The notes under the pieces were generated by a model. It had not been told where the DNA came from. It worked only from the letters and a program-made list of their open reading frames with translations, and did no database searches. A program made the translations under genes and the position numbers. Shown one piece after another: positions 55,675-64,000 of a stretch of 64,000 nt of DNA (position 1 is the stretch's first letter; each line of letters opens with the position of its first letter). Where the stretch lies: positions 1 through 64,000 of the forward strand of contig NZ_LT670848.1 in the NCBI RefSeq assembly GCF_900142975.1. The letters are read 5' to 3'. The stretch is from Salegentibacter salegens (GTDB taxonomy: Bacteria > Bacteroidota > Bacteroidia > Flavobacteriales > Flavobacteriaceae).

Positions 55675-58600
55675 ATGAAAAAAACTAACATCTTTATGTC
55701 ACTAACTGCCCTGTTAGTGATTTTTTCTTGTGTTTCATCAGATCCTAAATACCGTGAAGGAGAACTTACTTCTAATTTTGGGTATCCCCAGGATAAAGAA
55801 ATTGAAAAATCATTTTATTTATTAGGAGACGGTGGCTACTCCCCAATGGGTGGAAGCTCTAAAGGCCTCATCGCCTTTAAAAGTTACTTAGATTCCGTAA
55901 AACAATCAGATAATTATACCATTTTTCTGGGAGATAATATTTATCCCGACGGAATGCCTGAAGAAGGTCATCCCGATAGGGAAGCTGCCGAGTATAGAAT
56001 AGATGCGCAGTTGGATGCCATTGAAGATTATGATGGAAATGTACTTTTTATACCCGGTAATCACGATTGGTATAATGAACGTATTGGCGGGCTGGAAAGA
56101 GAAGAAGAATATTTAAAGGAAAAATTTGGGGAGGATTTAATATGGAGTCCCAAAACAGGTTGCGGCCTGGAAATTATGGATATTGGCGAAGAAATTACCT
56201 TAATAGTAATAGACTCACAGTGGTATCTTGAAGATTGGGATAAAAGTCCTACCATAAACGATGATTGTGCTGAAATAAAAACCCGCGAGGCGATGTTTCT
56301 TGAAATAGAAACTGAATTTAAAAAAAGCCAGAACAAAAATATAATTGTAGCGCTACATCACCCGTTATTTACTAACGGCGTTCACGGCGGTCAATACAAT
56401 TTTAACCGTCATATTTATCCTTCTCAAAAGAAAATTCCAGTACCAATTTTAGGTTCCCTGGCCACCTTAATTAGAACTACAGGTGGTGTTTCTATTCAAG
56501 ATGCACAAAACGAACGCTATAAATCTTTAGTTAAACGCCTGGAAACTTTAGGCCAGAAATCTGATAGATTAATATTTGTAAGTGGTCACGAACACTCCTT
56601 GCAGTATATTGAACATGGGAAAATTAAACAAATTGTTTCGGGTTCAACTTCAAAAGCAACTTACGCGACTTTAAGTAACGATGGGGTTTTCGCTTATCCT
56701 GAACAAGGATTTGCAGTATACGATGTATTCAAAGATGGTTCAACCTGGGTTAGTTTCTATGGCAATAAGGATAACAAACCAGACCTAATATTTCAGAAGG
56801 AAATATTTGAAGCTCCCAAAGAATTTGATGTTTCTGAATTTCCAGAAGAATTTGATGAAACCATTACCACCTCGGTTTACCCTGAGAATGAAACCGATAA
56901 GGGATCGGTTCACAGAACGGTTTGGGGAGAGCGATATCGTGAACTTTACGGGACAGATATCACATTAGAAGTGGCAGACCTGGAAACACTTTACGGAGGT
57001 TTAACCCCAATGAGGGCCGGTGGTGGCCACCAAACTATTTCCATTAGAATGAAAGATAGTCTGGATCGGGAATATAACTTTAGACGCATTAAGAAGAAAG
57101 CTGTTCAATTTTTACAAACGGTTGCTTTTAAAAATACTCCTATTGAAACCCAGTTGGAAAACACGGTAGCCGAAGATATTATTTCAGATTTTTATACCGC
57201 AGCACATCCATATGCATTTTTGGCTATTCCTACTATGGCTAATGCTATTGGCGTGCATCACACTAATCCCGAAATTTATTATTTACCAAAACAGCCCAAA
57301 TTAGGGAAATATAATGAAGAACACGGCGATGCTATTTATATGATAGAGGAGCGTCCCGAAGATCACTGGTTGGGTGCAGAGAGTTTTGGATCTCCCAACC
57401 ACGATATTCAAAGTACTGCCGGTATGTTTGACCGTTTGCGCAGAGACGAAAAATATTCGTTAGACGAACCGGCCTATGTAAAAGCGCGCATATTTGATAT
57501 GCTTATTGGCGATTGGGACAGGCACCAGGATCAATGGCGCTGGGCTGAAATTGAGGATGAAAAAGGTAACCGTATATTTGAACCAATTCCCAGGGACAGA
57601 GACCAGGTATTCTCTAATTTTGATGGTGCTTTTTTTGGAACGCTAAGAGCTTTAACAGGCTTTGCTTCTCAATTTGCAGTTTACGATGAAGATATAAACA
57701 ATGTAGAATGGTTTAATGTTTCAGCAACTGGTTTAGATCGTTCCCTGCTTCAAAATGTAGGTAAAGAAACCTGGAGAGAACAAGCTGAATATATCCAGGA
57801 AAATATGACCGATGCAGTTATTGAAGAAGCTTTCAAAAAACTTCCGCCTGATACTTACGATGATACTACTAGAGAATTAATTAAAAAGGTAAAAGCAAGA
57901 CGGGATAATATTGTAGATATTACAATGCGTTATTACGATCACTTTGCCGATTTGGCAATTGTTACGGGAACAGATAAAGACGATTTTGTAGACGTTACCC
58001 GAATGAAAGATGGAAAAACCCGAATTAAAATTAGTAGAAACAAAGGTGGTGAAAGAGCTGATGTTTTAAGTGATAAAATTTATCATAAAGAAGATACTGA
58101 TGAGATTTGGTTATATGCCCTGGATGATGATGATAAAATTCAAGTAGAGGGCGAGGGTGATAACTATATCTTCTTAAGAATAATTGGGGGCCAGAATAAT
58201 GATATTTATACCATAAAAAATAATAACAGGCTCAAGATTTACGACCACAAATCTAAACCAAATACCATAGAAGAAGCTGGCGGTGCTAAGTTTAGATTTA
58301 CCGATGATTATGAAATTAATACTTACGATAAGGATAAAAAGAACTTTACCACAGGAGCTATTTTACCCGGTTTTGGATTTAACCCCGATGACGGATTTAA
58401 AATAGGACTGGAAGTAGTAAACACCATAAATGCATTTAAGCGAAATCCGTTTACCGCCCAGCATACATTTGGCGGTGGATATTATTTTGCCACCAATGGT
58501 TTTGATCTTTACTACGAAGGTGAATTTGCCAATATTCTTGGAAATTATAATTTAAAAGTTGGTGCCGATTATGCCAGCCCGAATTTTGCCAGAAACTTTT

Positions 58601-59394
58601 TTGGCTTCGGAAATCAAACTCCAAATTTTGATGATGAATTAGATTTTGATTACAACCGTGTGAAAATAAGTCGGTTTGGGATAAAGGCAGGGTTTGAAAA
58701 TAAAACACCTTTTGGTAGCCTGTTTAGGTATATGGCTACTTTTGAAGGAAATAAAGTGGAAGCCACCGAAGGAAGGTTTATTACCGAAAATTTTGAAACA
58801 GAGGATCCTGATTTCTTCGACAGAAAATATTTTGCGGGATTAGATGCTTTATATCGTTACGAAAGTTATGATAATAACCTGAATCCAAGCAGGGGAATGA
58901 AGTTTGAACTGAATTTGGGAGGGCAAATAAATACCGCAGAAACCAACCAGGTGTATGGATATTTTAAACCTTACTGGGGTTTTTATAATGCACTTACCAC
59001 AAACCGCAAACTGGTTTTAAAAACAAGGGTCCAGGCTCATTTAAATATGGGTGATGATTATGAGTTTTATCAGGCTGCACATTTAGGTGGAGAGAGTGGA
59101 TTGAGAGGATATCGTTTACAACGTTTTGCCGGGAAAAGTGCTTTTGCAACCGGGGCAGATCTTAGGTACGGATTTGATCAATTTACTACCAGGTTTTTAC
59201 CCTTACAAATTGGTGTTTTTGGAGGTTATGATTTAGGTAGAGTTTGGGCCGATTTTGAAGACAGTAACCAATGGCACGACAGTTATGGAGTGGGCTTCTG
59301 GGTAAATAGTGCAGACGCTGTTAACGGAACCTTTAGCCTCTTTAGAAGTGACGATGGCTACCGATTCTCTTTTGGCTTCGGATTTCAGTTTTAA
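55675..59394 (+). CDS. Metallophosphoesterase lipoprotein fused to a kinase-like region and an outer-membrane barrel
   Basis: 1239 residues with a lipoprotein-like signal (Cys19 in VIFSCVSS). Residues 40-370 are a calcineurin-type phosphoesterase: FYLLGDGGYSPMG, FLGDNIYPDGMP, PGNHDWYNE, LHHPLFTNGVHGG, VSGHEHSLQ. Residues about 410-760 are not standard; FDMLIGDWDRHQDQWRW (Asp613 to His617) and IPRDRDQVFSNFDG (Asp641, Asp643) recall the HipA/FAM20-type kinase core. The C-terminal 350 residues (DKKNFTTGAILPGFGFNPDD to FGFGFQF) are a BamA/TamA-like barrel with LGGESGLRGYRLQRFAGKSA. It would face the periplasm or surface. Function unknown. Confidence 0.85.
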   Translation: MKKTNIFMSLTALLVIFSCVSSDPKYREGELTSNFGYPQDKEIEKSFYLLGDGGYSPMGGSSKGLIAFKSYLDSVKQSDNYTIFLGDNIYPDGMPEEGHPDREAAEYRIDAQLDAIEDYDGNVLFIPGNHDWYNERIGGLEREEEYLKEKFGEDLIWSPKTGCGLEIMDIGEEITLIVIDSQWYLEDWDKSPTINDDCAEIKTREAMFLEIETEFKKSQNKNIIVALHHPLFTNGVHGGQYNFNRHIYPSQKKIPVPILGSLATLIRTTGGVSIQDAQNERYKSLVKRLETLGQKSDRLIFVSGHEHSLQYIEHGKIKQIVSGSTSKATYATLSNDGVFAYPEQGFAVYDVFKDGSTWVSFYGNKDNKPDLIFQKEIFEAPKEFDVSEFPEEFDETITTSVYPENETDKGSVHRTVWGERYRELYGTDITLEVADLETLYGGLTPMRAGGGHQTISIRMKDSLDREYNFRRIKKKAVQFLQTVAFKNTPIETQLENTVAEDIISDFYTAAHPYAFLAIPTMANAIGVHHTNPEIYYLPKQPKLGKYNEEHGDAIYMIEERPEDHWLGAESFGSPNHDIQSTAGMFDRLRRDEKYSLDEPAYVKARIFDMLIGDWDRHQDQWRWAEIEDEKGNRIFEPIPRDRDQVFSNFDGAFFGTLRALTGFASQFAVYDEDINNVEWFNVSATGLDRSLLQNVGKETWREQAEYIQENMTDAVIEEAFKKLPPDTYDDTTRELIKKVKARRDNIVDITMRYYDHFADLAIVTGTDKDDFVDVTRMKDGKTRIKISRNKGGERADVLSDKIYHKEDTDEIWLYALDDDDKIQVEGEGDNYIFLRIIGGQNNDIYTIKNNNRLKIYDHKSKPNTIEEAGGAKFRFTDDYEINTYDKDKKNFTTGAILPGFGFNPDDGFKIGLEVVNTINAFKRNPFTAQHTFGGGYYFATNGFDLYYEGEFANILGNYNLKVGADYASPNFARNFFGFGNQTPNFDDELDFDYNRVKISRFGIKAGFENKTPFGSLFRYMATFEGNKVEATEGRFITENFETEDPDFFDRKYFAGLDALYRYESYDNNLNPSRGMKFELNLGGQINTAETNQVYGYFKPYWGFYNALTTNRKLVLKTRVQAHLNMGDDYEFYQAAHLGGESGLRGYRLQRFAGKSAFATGADLRYGFDQFTTRFLPLQIGVFGGYDLGRVWADFEDSNQWHDSYGVGFWVNSADAVNGTFSLFRSDDGYRFSFGFGFQF

Positions 59395-59729
59395 TAATAG
59401 TATAAGATAGATTTTATAAGCTGCCGGGAAGAAATTTCCCGGCAGTTTTTTTTGATGCAGTATTAATGCCGGTTAATTTTATAGCGCAATATAAGCCTTT
59501 AATAATCCTACTGTTCTGGAACTAGAAGTGTTCTATCGAACCAACAACAGGACTCATTCTGCTAAATGAAATGGTAAGTAAGAATGAATTATAAATTTCA
59601 AGAGGAGAGATTAAAAAGCATTAAGTTGAAGAAGAAATTAAAATATTCAACTAACCCCAAATGTATACTGTTTTTAGAATAAAAGGAATAGAAATAAGCG
59701 CTGAAAAATGCTGAAATTAAACTTTCAAT
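59395..59729. other. Intergenic region between the phosphoesterase fusion gene and the mscS remnant
   Basis: 335 bases. Apart from the terminator at its left end it is AT-rich with no coding frame or RNA gene seen. Confidence 0.55.
59421..59453 (+). terminator. Terminator after the phosphoesterase fusion gene
   Basis: Arms CTGCCGGGAA and TTCCCGGCAG with a five-base loop and a run of eight T. Confidence 0.9.
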
Positions 59730-60052
59730 TTATTCCGGTTTTTTCATATTCAAAGTATTAGAGAAATCGATAGTTCGAATAGGGAATGGGATGTTGATAC
59801 CATTCTTATCGAAAGTTTTCTTAATTTGAATAATAGCAATATCCCGTGCAATTAAAATGTCGCGGTTCTTCTTAACATCAGTCCAGAAACGCACTACAAA
59901 GTTGATGGAGCTATCTCCAAATTCAGTAAACATAAATTCTACCTGTTCATTTCCACGAGAAGGGAAATGTTCAGAAATAGTTTCAATAGTCATTTCTTTT
60001 ACTTTTTCCAGGTTAGAAGAATAACCCACTCCACAATTTAGCATTACGCGGG
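59730..60052 (-). pseudogene. MscS-type mechanosensitive channel, C-terminal part split off by IS66
   Basis: The last 106 codons of a small-conductance mechanosensitive channel (MLNCGVGYSSNLEKVKEMTI, then FRIRTID-like PFPIRTIDFSN). It joins the N-terminal part through the CCCGCGTA target repeat as NRSRV-MLNCGV. Read alone it could start at an ATG at 60044 but lacks every membrane helix, so it would be inert. Confidence 0.88.
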
Positions 60053-60113
60053 GTATCCATTCGGCTAAGTACCCCTTATAAAACTTGAATAATTTTGTAA
60101 GCAGTTCTTTTGC

Positions 60114-61754
60114 CTATTTATTCAGCTGTAATTTTTTGTAATTCTGGGGATAGAGATTCTTAATATCCTTATACTTGATGATCATGATATTCTCTAAGGT
60201 ATATTTTAACCACTGGTAAGGATTTACCTCATGTTTTTTGCAGATGGCAAAAAAGGAATAGATTGCTGCGGCTCTTTGCGCAGCCTGATGGGACCCGGCA
60301 AATAGGTAGTTTTTTCTACCGATTGCAATGGTTCGGATTTTATTCTCTATTAAATTATTGTCAATACGTAAATTGCCGTCATAGAGGTATGCACACAACG
60401 CATCCCACCTGGAGACGCTATAGGCAAGGGCTTTTCCTATCAGACTTTTGGGCAGGGTGCGGGCAAGCTGCTGGGTCATCCATTTCCCCAATTCATTGAT
60501 CACCGGTAGTGCCTTTTTCAGCCTAAGCTCCTTGGTGTCTTCAGGGCCCAGCTTAGCTTCTTTGATTTCTCTTTCAATGGCATATAAACATTGTATCTGC
60601 CTTAAGGCATGTTTTGCCCTTTGCGGATCATTATCCAAGGATTTTTCATAATAACGTCTGGCATGAGCCCAGCATCCTAGATGGGTTACCCCTTCCTTTT
60701 TAGCATATTCATCATACACTACATAACCATCTGTCTGAAGATAGCCTTTAAAGTCTTTCAGCATATGGACAGGTGCCTTTTGCCCACGGGTAGGCTGGTA
60801 GTCAAAGACTACATTTCCATCGATCGGGCTATGGTATACCCAATAGTAACCCAGATGGGTTTTTCCTTTTTTTCCCTCATCCTGGACTTTTATTGTCGTC
60901 TCGTCTACTTGCAAGTAGCCTTGGGATTTTACATCTGCTATTAATTCTTCAAAGAGAGGAACAATCCGGTCGAGCCCTTTGGCACACCAGCCATTGATAG
61001 TAGAAGGAGCAATGGGTATCTTTTCCCTTTTAAAACGCTGAAGCTGCCGGTAAAGTGGTAAATGGTCACAGAATTTATCGACCAATATGGAAGTTACAAG
61101 TCCGGCCCCGGCAATACCTTTATCGATCACCCGCTCCGGTAGTTCCCCAATGACCACACCTTCGCCAGACTTGTGGGCATATTTATACCGAATATACCTG
61201 CGGATAAAAAACCGTGCAGGTTCGCAGTCCAGTTCATCGGTAACTTCCTGACCGATACATTTCCTTCCGGAGATATCCTCCTGGGGATAGATCTTCACTT
61301 CTTCTACCGGGAGATGGTCTGGTAATGGCTGGCGGCCTTTATGATTGGTATTTTTCTTCTTGCGCTGGTAGGTAATCTTCTCAGTAAAGGCTTCTTCCCG
61401 GTTTTGAAGTTCTTGGGTATTGGGCTCAAAAGGCAGGGTCAACTGATCCTTATCCTCAAAACGCTCGCGTTTCTGACCAAACTGCATCCTTCGAAACATA
61501 TCCAGCTGGCTTTCCAGATAAGCTACTTTTTCTTCAAGAACCCCAGATTTGCTTAAATATTTACGAAGTTGCTCATCGCCCCGGGCAAGTTCCTTGTCTG
61601 CTTGTTTTAAATCTTTCTCCTGTTGCTTTAATTCTTGCTGAAATTTTTGAAGCTCTTTTTTATGGGAAGCGATCGCTTTGGAATGCTCTTGGGACTGCTC
61701 TTTTATAAGGGCCAACAATTGTTGTTTTGAGAAGGATTCAAGGGCTTTTTCCAT
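60114..61754 (-). CDS. tnpC: IS66 transposase TnpC
   Basis: 546 residues. An N-terminal coiled coil (KELQKFQQELKQQEKDLKQA) precedes a zinc-finger-like region, then the DDE core: Asp in YLQVDETTIKV, Asp in LQTDGYVVYDEY with HLGCWAHARRYYEK, and Glu in RIDNNLIENKIRTIAIGRKN. A C-terminal domain (AAAIYSFFAICKKHEVNPYQ) completes the family layout. Intact. Confidence 0.96.
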   Translation of the reverse strand: MEKALESFSKQQLLALIKEQSQEHSKAIASHKKELQKFQQELKQQEKDLKQADKELARGDEQLRKYLSKSGVLEEKVAYLESQLDMFRRMQFGQKRERFEDKDQLTLPFEPNTQELQNREEAFTEKITYQRKKKNTNHKGRQPLPDHLPVEEVKIYPQEDISGRKCIGQEVTDELDCEPARFFIRRYIRYKYAHKSGEGVVIGELPERVIDKGIAGAGLVTSILVDKFCDHLPLYRQLQRFKREKIPIAPSTINGWCAKGLDRIVPLFEELIADVKSQGYLQVDETTIKVQDEGKKGKTHLGYYWVYHSPIDGNVVFDYQPTRGQKAPVHMLKDFKGYLQTDGYVVYDEYAKKEGVTHLGCWAHARRYYEKSLDNDPQRAKHALRQIQCLYAIEREIKEAKLGPEDTKELRLKKALPVINELGKWMTQQLARTLPKSLIGKALAYSVSRWDALCAYLYDGNLRIDNNLIENKIRTIAIGRKNYLFAGSHQAAQRAAAIYSFFAICKKHEVNPYQWLKYTLENIMIIKYKDIKNLYPQNYKKLQLNK

Positions 61755-61792
61755 ACTATAAAAGTACGGTTTTTTAGCCTTTAAAGCAACAA

Positions 61793-62167
61793 TTATTTTA
61801 CATTTTTATCAGCAAAAACAAGGGGTTTGGGAGGGTTGTACCTGGAAAGGTGACGCAGTTTTTCTGCTTTAATCCCTTCAATCATCATCACCAGTTGGCC
61901 CCAACTCACACCTCCTGATCGCAGGCCTTTGGGCAGGGAGAACGTACCCTTTTCCAGGCGCTTATAATAAATGACAAAACCCCCGGATTCCCAGTGCAGG
62001 AGTTTGATGTGGGTGGCCCGGCGGTTGATAAAAATAAACACATCTCCACTAATAGGATCTTTTCCCATCTTACCGGTTACCAATCCCGATAGGCCGTGGA
62101 ATCCTTTGCGCATATCACAAGCTCCCTTATAGAGATAATACCGGTGGGAAGAACTTAAACTGAACAT
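61793..62167 (-). CDS. tnpB: IS66 accessory protein TnpB
   Basis: A 124-residue IS66 Orf2 protein with YLYKGACDMRKGFHGLSGLV, GDVFIFINRRATHIKLLHWE and the FVIYYKRLEKGTFSLP block. It is needed together with TnpA and TnpC for IS66 transposition. It starts three bases after the tnpA stop. Confidence 0.95.
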   Translation of the reverse strand: MFSLSSSHRYYLYKGACDMRKGFHGLSGLVTGKMGKDPISGDVFIFINRRATHIKLLHWESGGFVIYYKRLEKGTFSLPKGLRSGGVSWGQLVMMIEGIKAEKLRHLSRYNPPKPLVFADKNVK

Positions 62168-62170
62168 AAG

Positions 62171-62455
62171 CTACAGGTTGATCAGTGCAGATAATTGACC
62201 CAAACCAATACCGGAAACCTCTAATTGCACGCCATTAGGATACCTAAGGCGGTACTGAGATTGGAAAAAATCTGCTTTATCAGGAGATAATTTTACAAAA
62301 CCGTCAAAAGCTTCCTCTTTTGTGTTTTTCCATTTTTTTAACCAGTAAAAAAACTTACTGGGGGCTATCCCATGGTTACGGCAGAAAGTTTTCTTACTTA
62401 AACCACTAATTTCCCATTCCTTGATTATTTCAAACATACTGGCTTGCTTATCCAT
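62171..62455 (-). CDS. tnpA: IS66 accessory protein TnpA
   Basis: A 94-residue helix-turn-helix protein (IIKEWEISGLSKKTFCRNHG, then PSKFFYWLKKW), the usual first gene of IS66 elements. Transcribed with tnpB and tnpC. Confidence 0.9.
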   Translation of the reverse strand: MDKQASMFEIIKEWEISGLSKKTFCRNHGIAPSKFFYWLKKWKNTKEEAFDGFVKLSPDKADFFQSQYRLRYPNGVQLEVSGIGLGQLSALINL

Positions 62456-62521
62456 TTATTTTTTGTGGCAAGCTAGAATTTATCTGAAGTTTACAAAAGA
62501 TGTACTTAGCCGTTTGGATAC

Positions 62522-63088
62522 TACGCGGGAACGGTTTGTCCTGGAAAAATTCTTAAAAGGTTCTTCTACAATTTTAGAATTGGGAATTACCACGTAATTA
62601 TTATCGGCTTGTTTTACAACAATATTACGCAGATTGATTTCAGTAACTTCCCCCGCATAATTATTGGTCTCTATCCAATCGCCAATTTGTAGTTCGGGTA
62701 AAAAACTTAAAATAATTCCCGAAAAAGTATTGTTTAATGTTCCCTGGAGCGCAAGACCTATAGCCAAACCAACAACCCCTGCACCGGCAAGAACGGAAGT
62801 AAGGACTTTGTTAAGGTCTAAAATTCCAAGGGCAATAAAAAAACCGATAAGGATCACAATCGCTTTGCTCGCCTTAACGGTTATTTGTCTTATAGAATCT
62901 TGTTTAACCTGTTTTCCCAGGAGTTTGCTTAGTAACTGGCCGGTATATTTGGCCAGAAAAATAAATATTACAAAAACCAGGACTGCAAGTAAGAAGTTGG
63001 GTAAATTTAGAATTAATGCATCAAGCCAACTTACTAACTTTGCGGTAATCCCTTCCAGGGATTCTCTAAGGTTAAATTCGTCTTCCAA
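62522..63088 (-). pseudogene. MscS-type mechanosensitive channel, N-terminal part interrupted by IS66
   Basis: About 188 codons of a small MscS channel: membrane helices near 25-45 and 65-90, the pore helix VLAGAGVVGLAIGLALQGTL, the GIILSFLPELQIGDWIE beta-domain start, and VVIPNSKIVEEPFKNFSRTN. After NRSRV the frame enters IS66 and stops after 14 foreign residues. The pore helix is present but the C-terminal cage is lost. It begins 10 bases after dps and was cotranscribed with it. Confidence 0.9.
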
Positions 63089-63098
63089 TCTTTATTTA

Positions 63099-63590
63099 TT
63101 AGCTAGACTTATGAGAGTCTGTAGTTTTCATTTTCCAGGCATCTAACATCCAGCTTGTTTTTTCTAATTCTCTAATATAAGCCCCAATTAGATCTATTGT
63201 ACCTTCGTCACCTGCTTTATCTGCGGTTTCTACAACAGAGCGCATTTGCTTCAGCAAAGTGCCGTGATCTTTAAGCAGGGTTTCAATCATTTCATAATCG
63301 GTTAAATCTGCTTTAGATTCTTTGATGTTAGAAGTTTTAAGATAATCGGTTAAATTACTAATTGGTGTATATCTTAAAGTAAGAATACGTTCTGCAATCT
63401 CATCAACCTTTAATTTGGCATCATCATATAGTTCTTCGAATTTTTCGTGTAGATCGAAGAAGTTTTTTCCGATTACATTCCAGTGAAAATTTCTAAGTTT
63501 TTGATAATATAAATGGTAATCTGCCAGAAGAACGTTTAATTCATCTACAGTTTTACTTGTTTTTTCTTTATCGAGTCCTAAATAGCTCAT
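63099..63590 (-). CDS. dps: Dps family DNA-binding ferritin-like protein
   Basis: 163 residues. The ferroxidase site is complete across the subunit interface: LADYHLYYQKLRNFHWNVIG (His residues) and FFDLHEKFEELYDDAKLKVDEIAERI (Asp and Glu residues). The helical rest ends in TDSHKSS. Dps stores iron and shields DNA from peroxide. It is first in an operon with the interrupted mscS. Confidence 0.94.
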   Translation of the reverse strand: MSYLGLDKEKTSKTVDELNVLLADYHLYYQKLRNFHWNVIGKNFFDLHEKFEELYDDAKLKVDEIAERILTLRYTPISNLTDYLKTSNIKESKADLTDYEMIETLLKDHGTLLKQMRSVVETADKAGDEGTIDLIGAYIRELEKTSWMLDAWKMKTTDSHKSS

Positions 63591-63622
63591 AGTTTTAATT
63601 TATGGTTTTTAAAATTTCAATA

Positions 63623-63653
63623 CAAAAATATAATAGTTAGAAAGTCCAGCCAA
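63623..63653 (-). promoter_or_regulatory. Promoter of the dps-mscS operon
   Basis: On the minus strand TTG and TATTTTTG are separated by 20 bases, a good Bacteroidota promoter. The -7 box ends 32 bases before the dps ATG. Confidence 0.65.
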
Positions 63654-63688
63654 CAAAAATGACTGATTTAATAGAAGTTTAACGAAGC

Positions 63689-64000
63689 CTAATTTAAAGG
63701 ACGGTTTTCCTTTAGATCAAGCTTTGCGATCATTTCTTTAGAAACCTGGCCGCTAGAAATTCCGTAGCCATCAACTAAAACTCCTTTATACCCTTTAGAA
63801 GTGGTTATTGCATAAAGAATAGCATTATCATCAGGATTGCTCATTCCTTCAAAGCGAAGTACTTTATCTACATCAAAATCTTCAACTCCAAAGGTTTCTT
63901 TTTTTGCTTTAAGCTCTATTTCTTCGTCCAGAAGGTTGAAATCGTGTTCATAGCCTTCTTCTAATTTTAATTTGTTTATCGCCTGGGAAAGCGTTCCGTA
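63689..64000 (-). CDS. Small conserved protein, 5' end beyond the window
   Basis: The minus strand is open from the window edge to a TAG at 63689-63691 and encodes 103 residues: YGTLSQAINKLKLEEGYEHD, DVDKVLRFEGMSNPDDNAIL, YGISSGQVSKEMIAKLDLKE. This resembles small flavobacterial proteins often labelled phosphoribosylpyrophosphate synthetase on weak grounds. It lacks the known PRPP-binding loop in the visible part. Only a few N-terminal residues seem missing. True function unknown. Confidence 0.7.
   Translation of the reverse strand, partial: YGTLSQAINKLKLEEGYEHDFNLLDEEIELKAKKETFGVEDFDVDKVLRFEGMSNPDDNAILYAITTSKGYKGVLVDGYGISSGQVSKEMIAKLDLKENRPLN

Larger units (their letters stand above)
60053..62521 (-). 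mobile_element. Complete IS66-family insertion sequence inside mscS
   Basis: The element is 2469 bp. Its ends are inverted repeats (GTATCCATTCGGCTAAGTAC and, read outward from the other side, GTATCCAAACGGCTAAGTAC). The flanking direct repeat TACGCGGG at 60045-60052 and 62522-62529 is the 8-bp target duplication normal for IS66. The three characteristic genes tnpA, tnpB and tnpC are all open. Confidence 0.96.

Noticed and set aside
1..64000. tRNA, rRNA and CRISPR arrays
   Set aside because: None was recognised on either strand. I could not run a covariance search, so short RNA genes may have been missed.

Overview
The window looks like a chromosome segment of a marine or halophilic member of the Flavobacteriaceae (Bacteroidota). 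Supporting signs are AT-rich DNA, genes without Shine-Dalgarno leaders, several TAnnTTTG-type (sigma-ABfr) promoters, a SusC/SusD pair, menaquinone genes in the flavobacterial order, lipoproteins with a Cys-Ser/Thr-Lys-acidic-acidic start, and a fused alpha/beta 2-oxoacid dehydrogenase E1. The genus cannot be fixed from the sequence alone.

Layout. (1) 1-9190 is a polysaccharide-utilisation locus: LacI regulator, SusC, SusD, an exported GH130 enzyme and an MFS sugar porter. lacI, susC and susD are broken by many single-base indels, and the GH130 gene is split by an IS1595-family element. Only the transporter is intact. (2) 9300-14340 holds a truncated YqiA-like esterase, katG, small hypothetical genes and an exported EEP-family nuclease/phosphatase. 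(3) 14366-23870 is a menaquinone region (hotdog thioesterase remnant, menF, menD, DUF2853, cvfB, menB) followed by two PH-domain membrane proteins. An IS4-family element has removed the front of the thioesterase. (4) 23967-33010, all on the minus strand, carries the E1 enzyme, an M1-peptidase-like protein fused to an outer-membrane barrel, a LOG-family protein and uvrA. (5) 33500-46200 is the most unusual part. A LuxR-type regulator, its 3' end replaced by an IS256-family element, is followed by five paralogous lipoproteins and an astacin metalloprotease. The five share a signal-peptide length, an export-like motif after the lipid cysteine and a conserved N-terminal region, but each ends in a different C-terminal module. 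(6) 46247-59394 contains housekeeping and envelope genes (acpH-like, glmM, LpxL-like, rhomboid, SIMPL, TlpA-like, GAF protein), an HD domain fused to a Pycsar-effector-like membrane module, and a 1239-residue phosphoesterase / kinase-like / barrel fusion. (7) 59730-63590 is a dps-mscS operon with mscS split by a complete IS66 element. A partial small gene closes the window.

Four IS elements of four families (IS1595, IS4, IS256, IS66) are present and each has damaged a gene. Three carry clear 8-bp target duplications and matching inverted repeats. The best candidates for an undescribed system are the constant-head/variable-tail surface lipoprotein array with its regulator and embedded astacin, and the HD-PycTM fusion.
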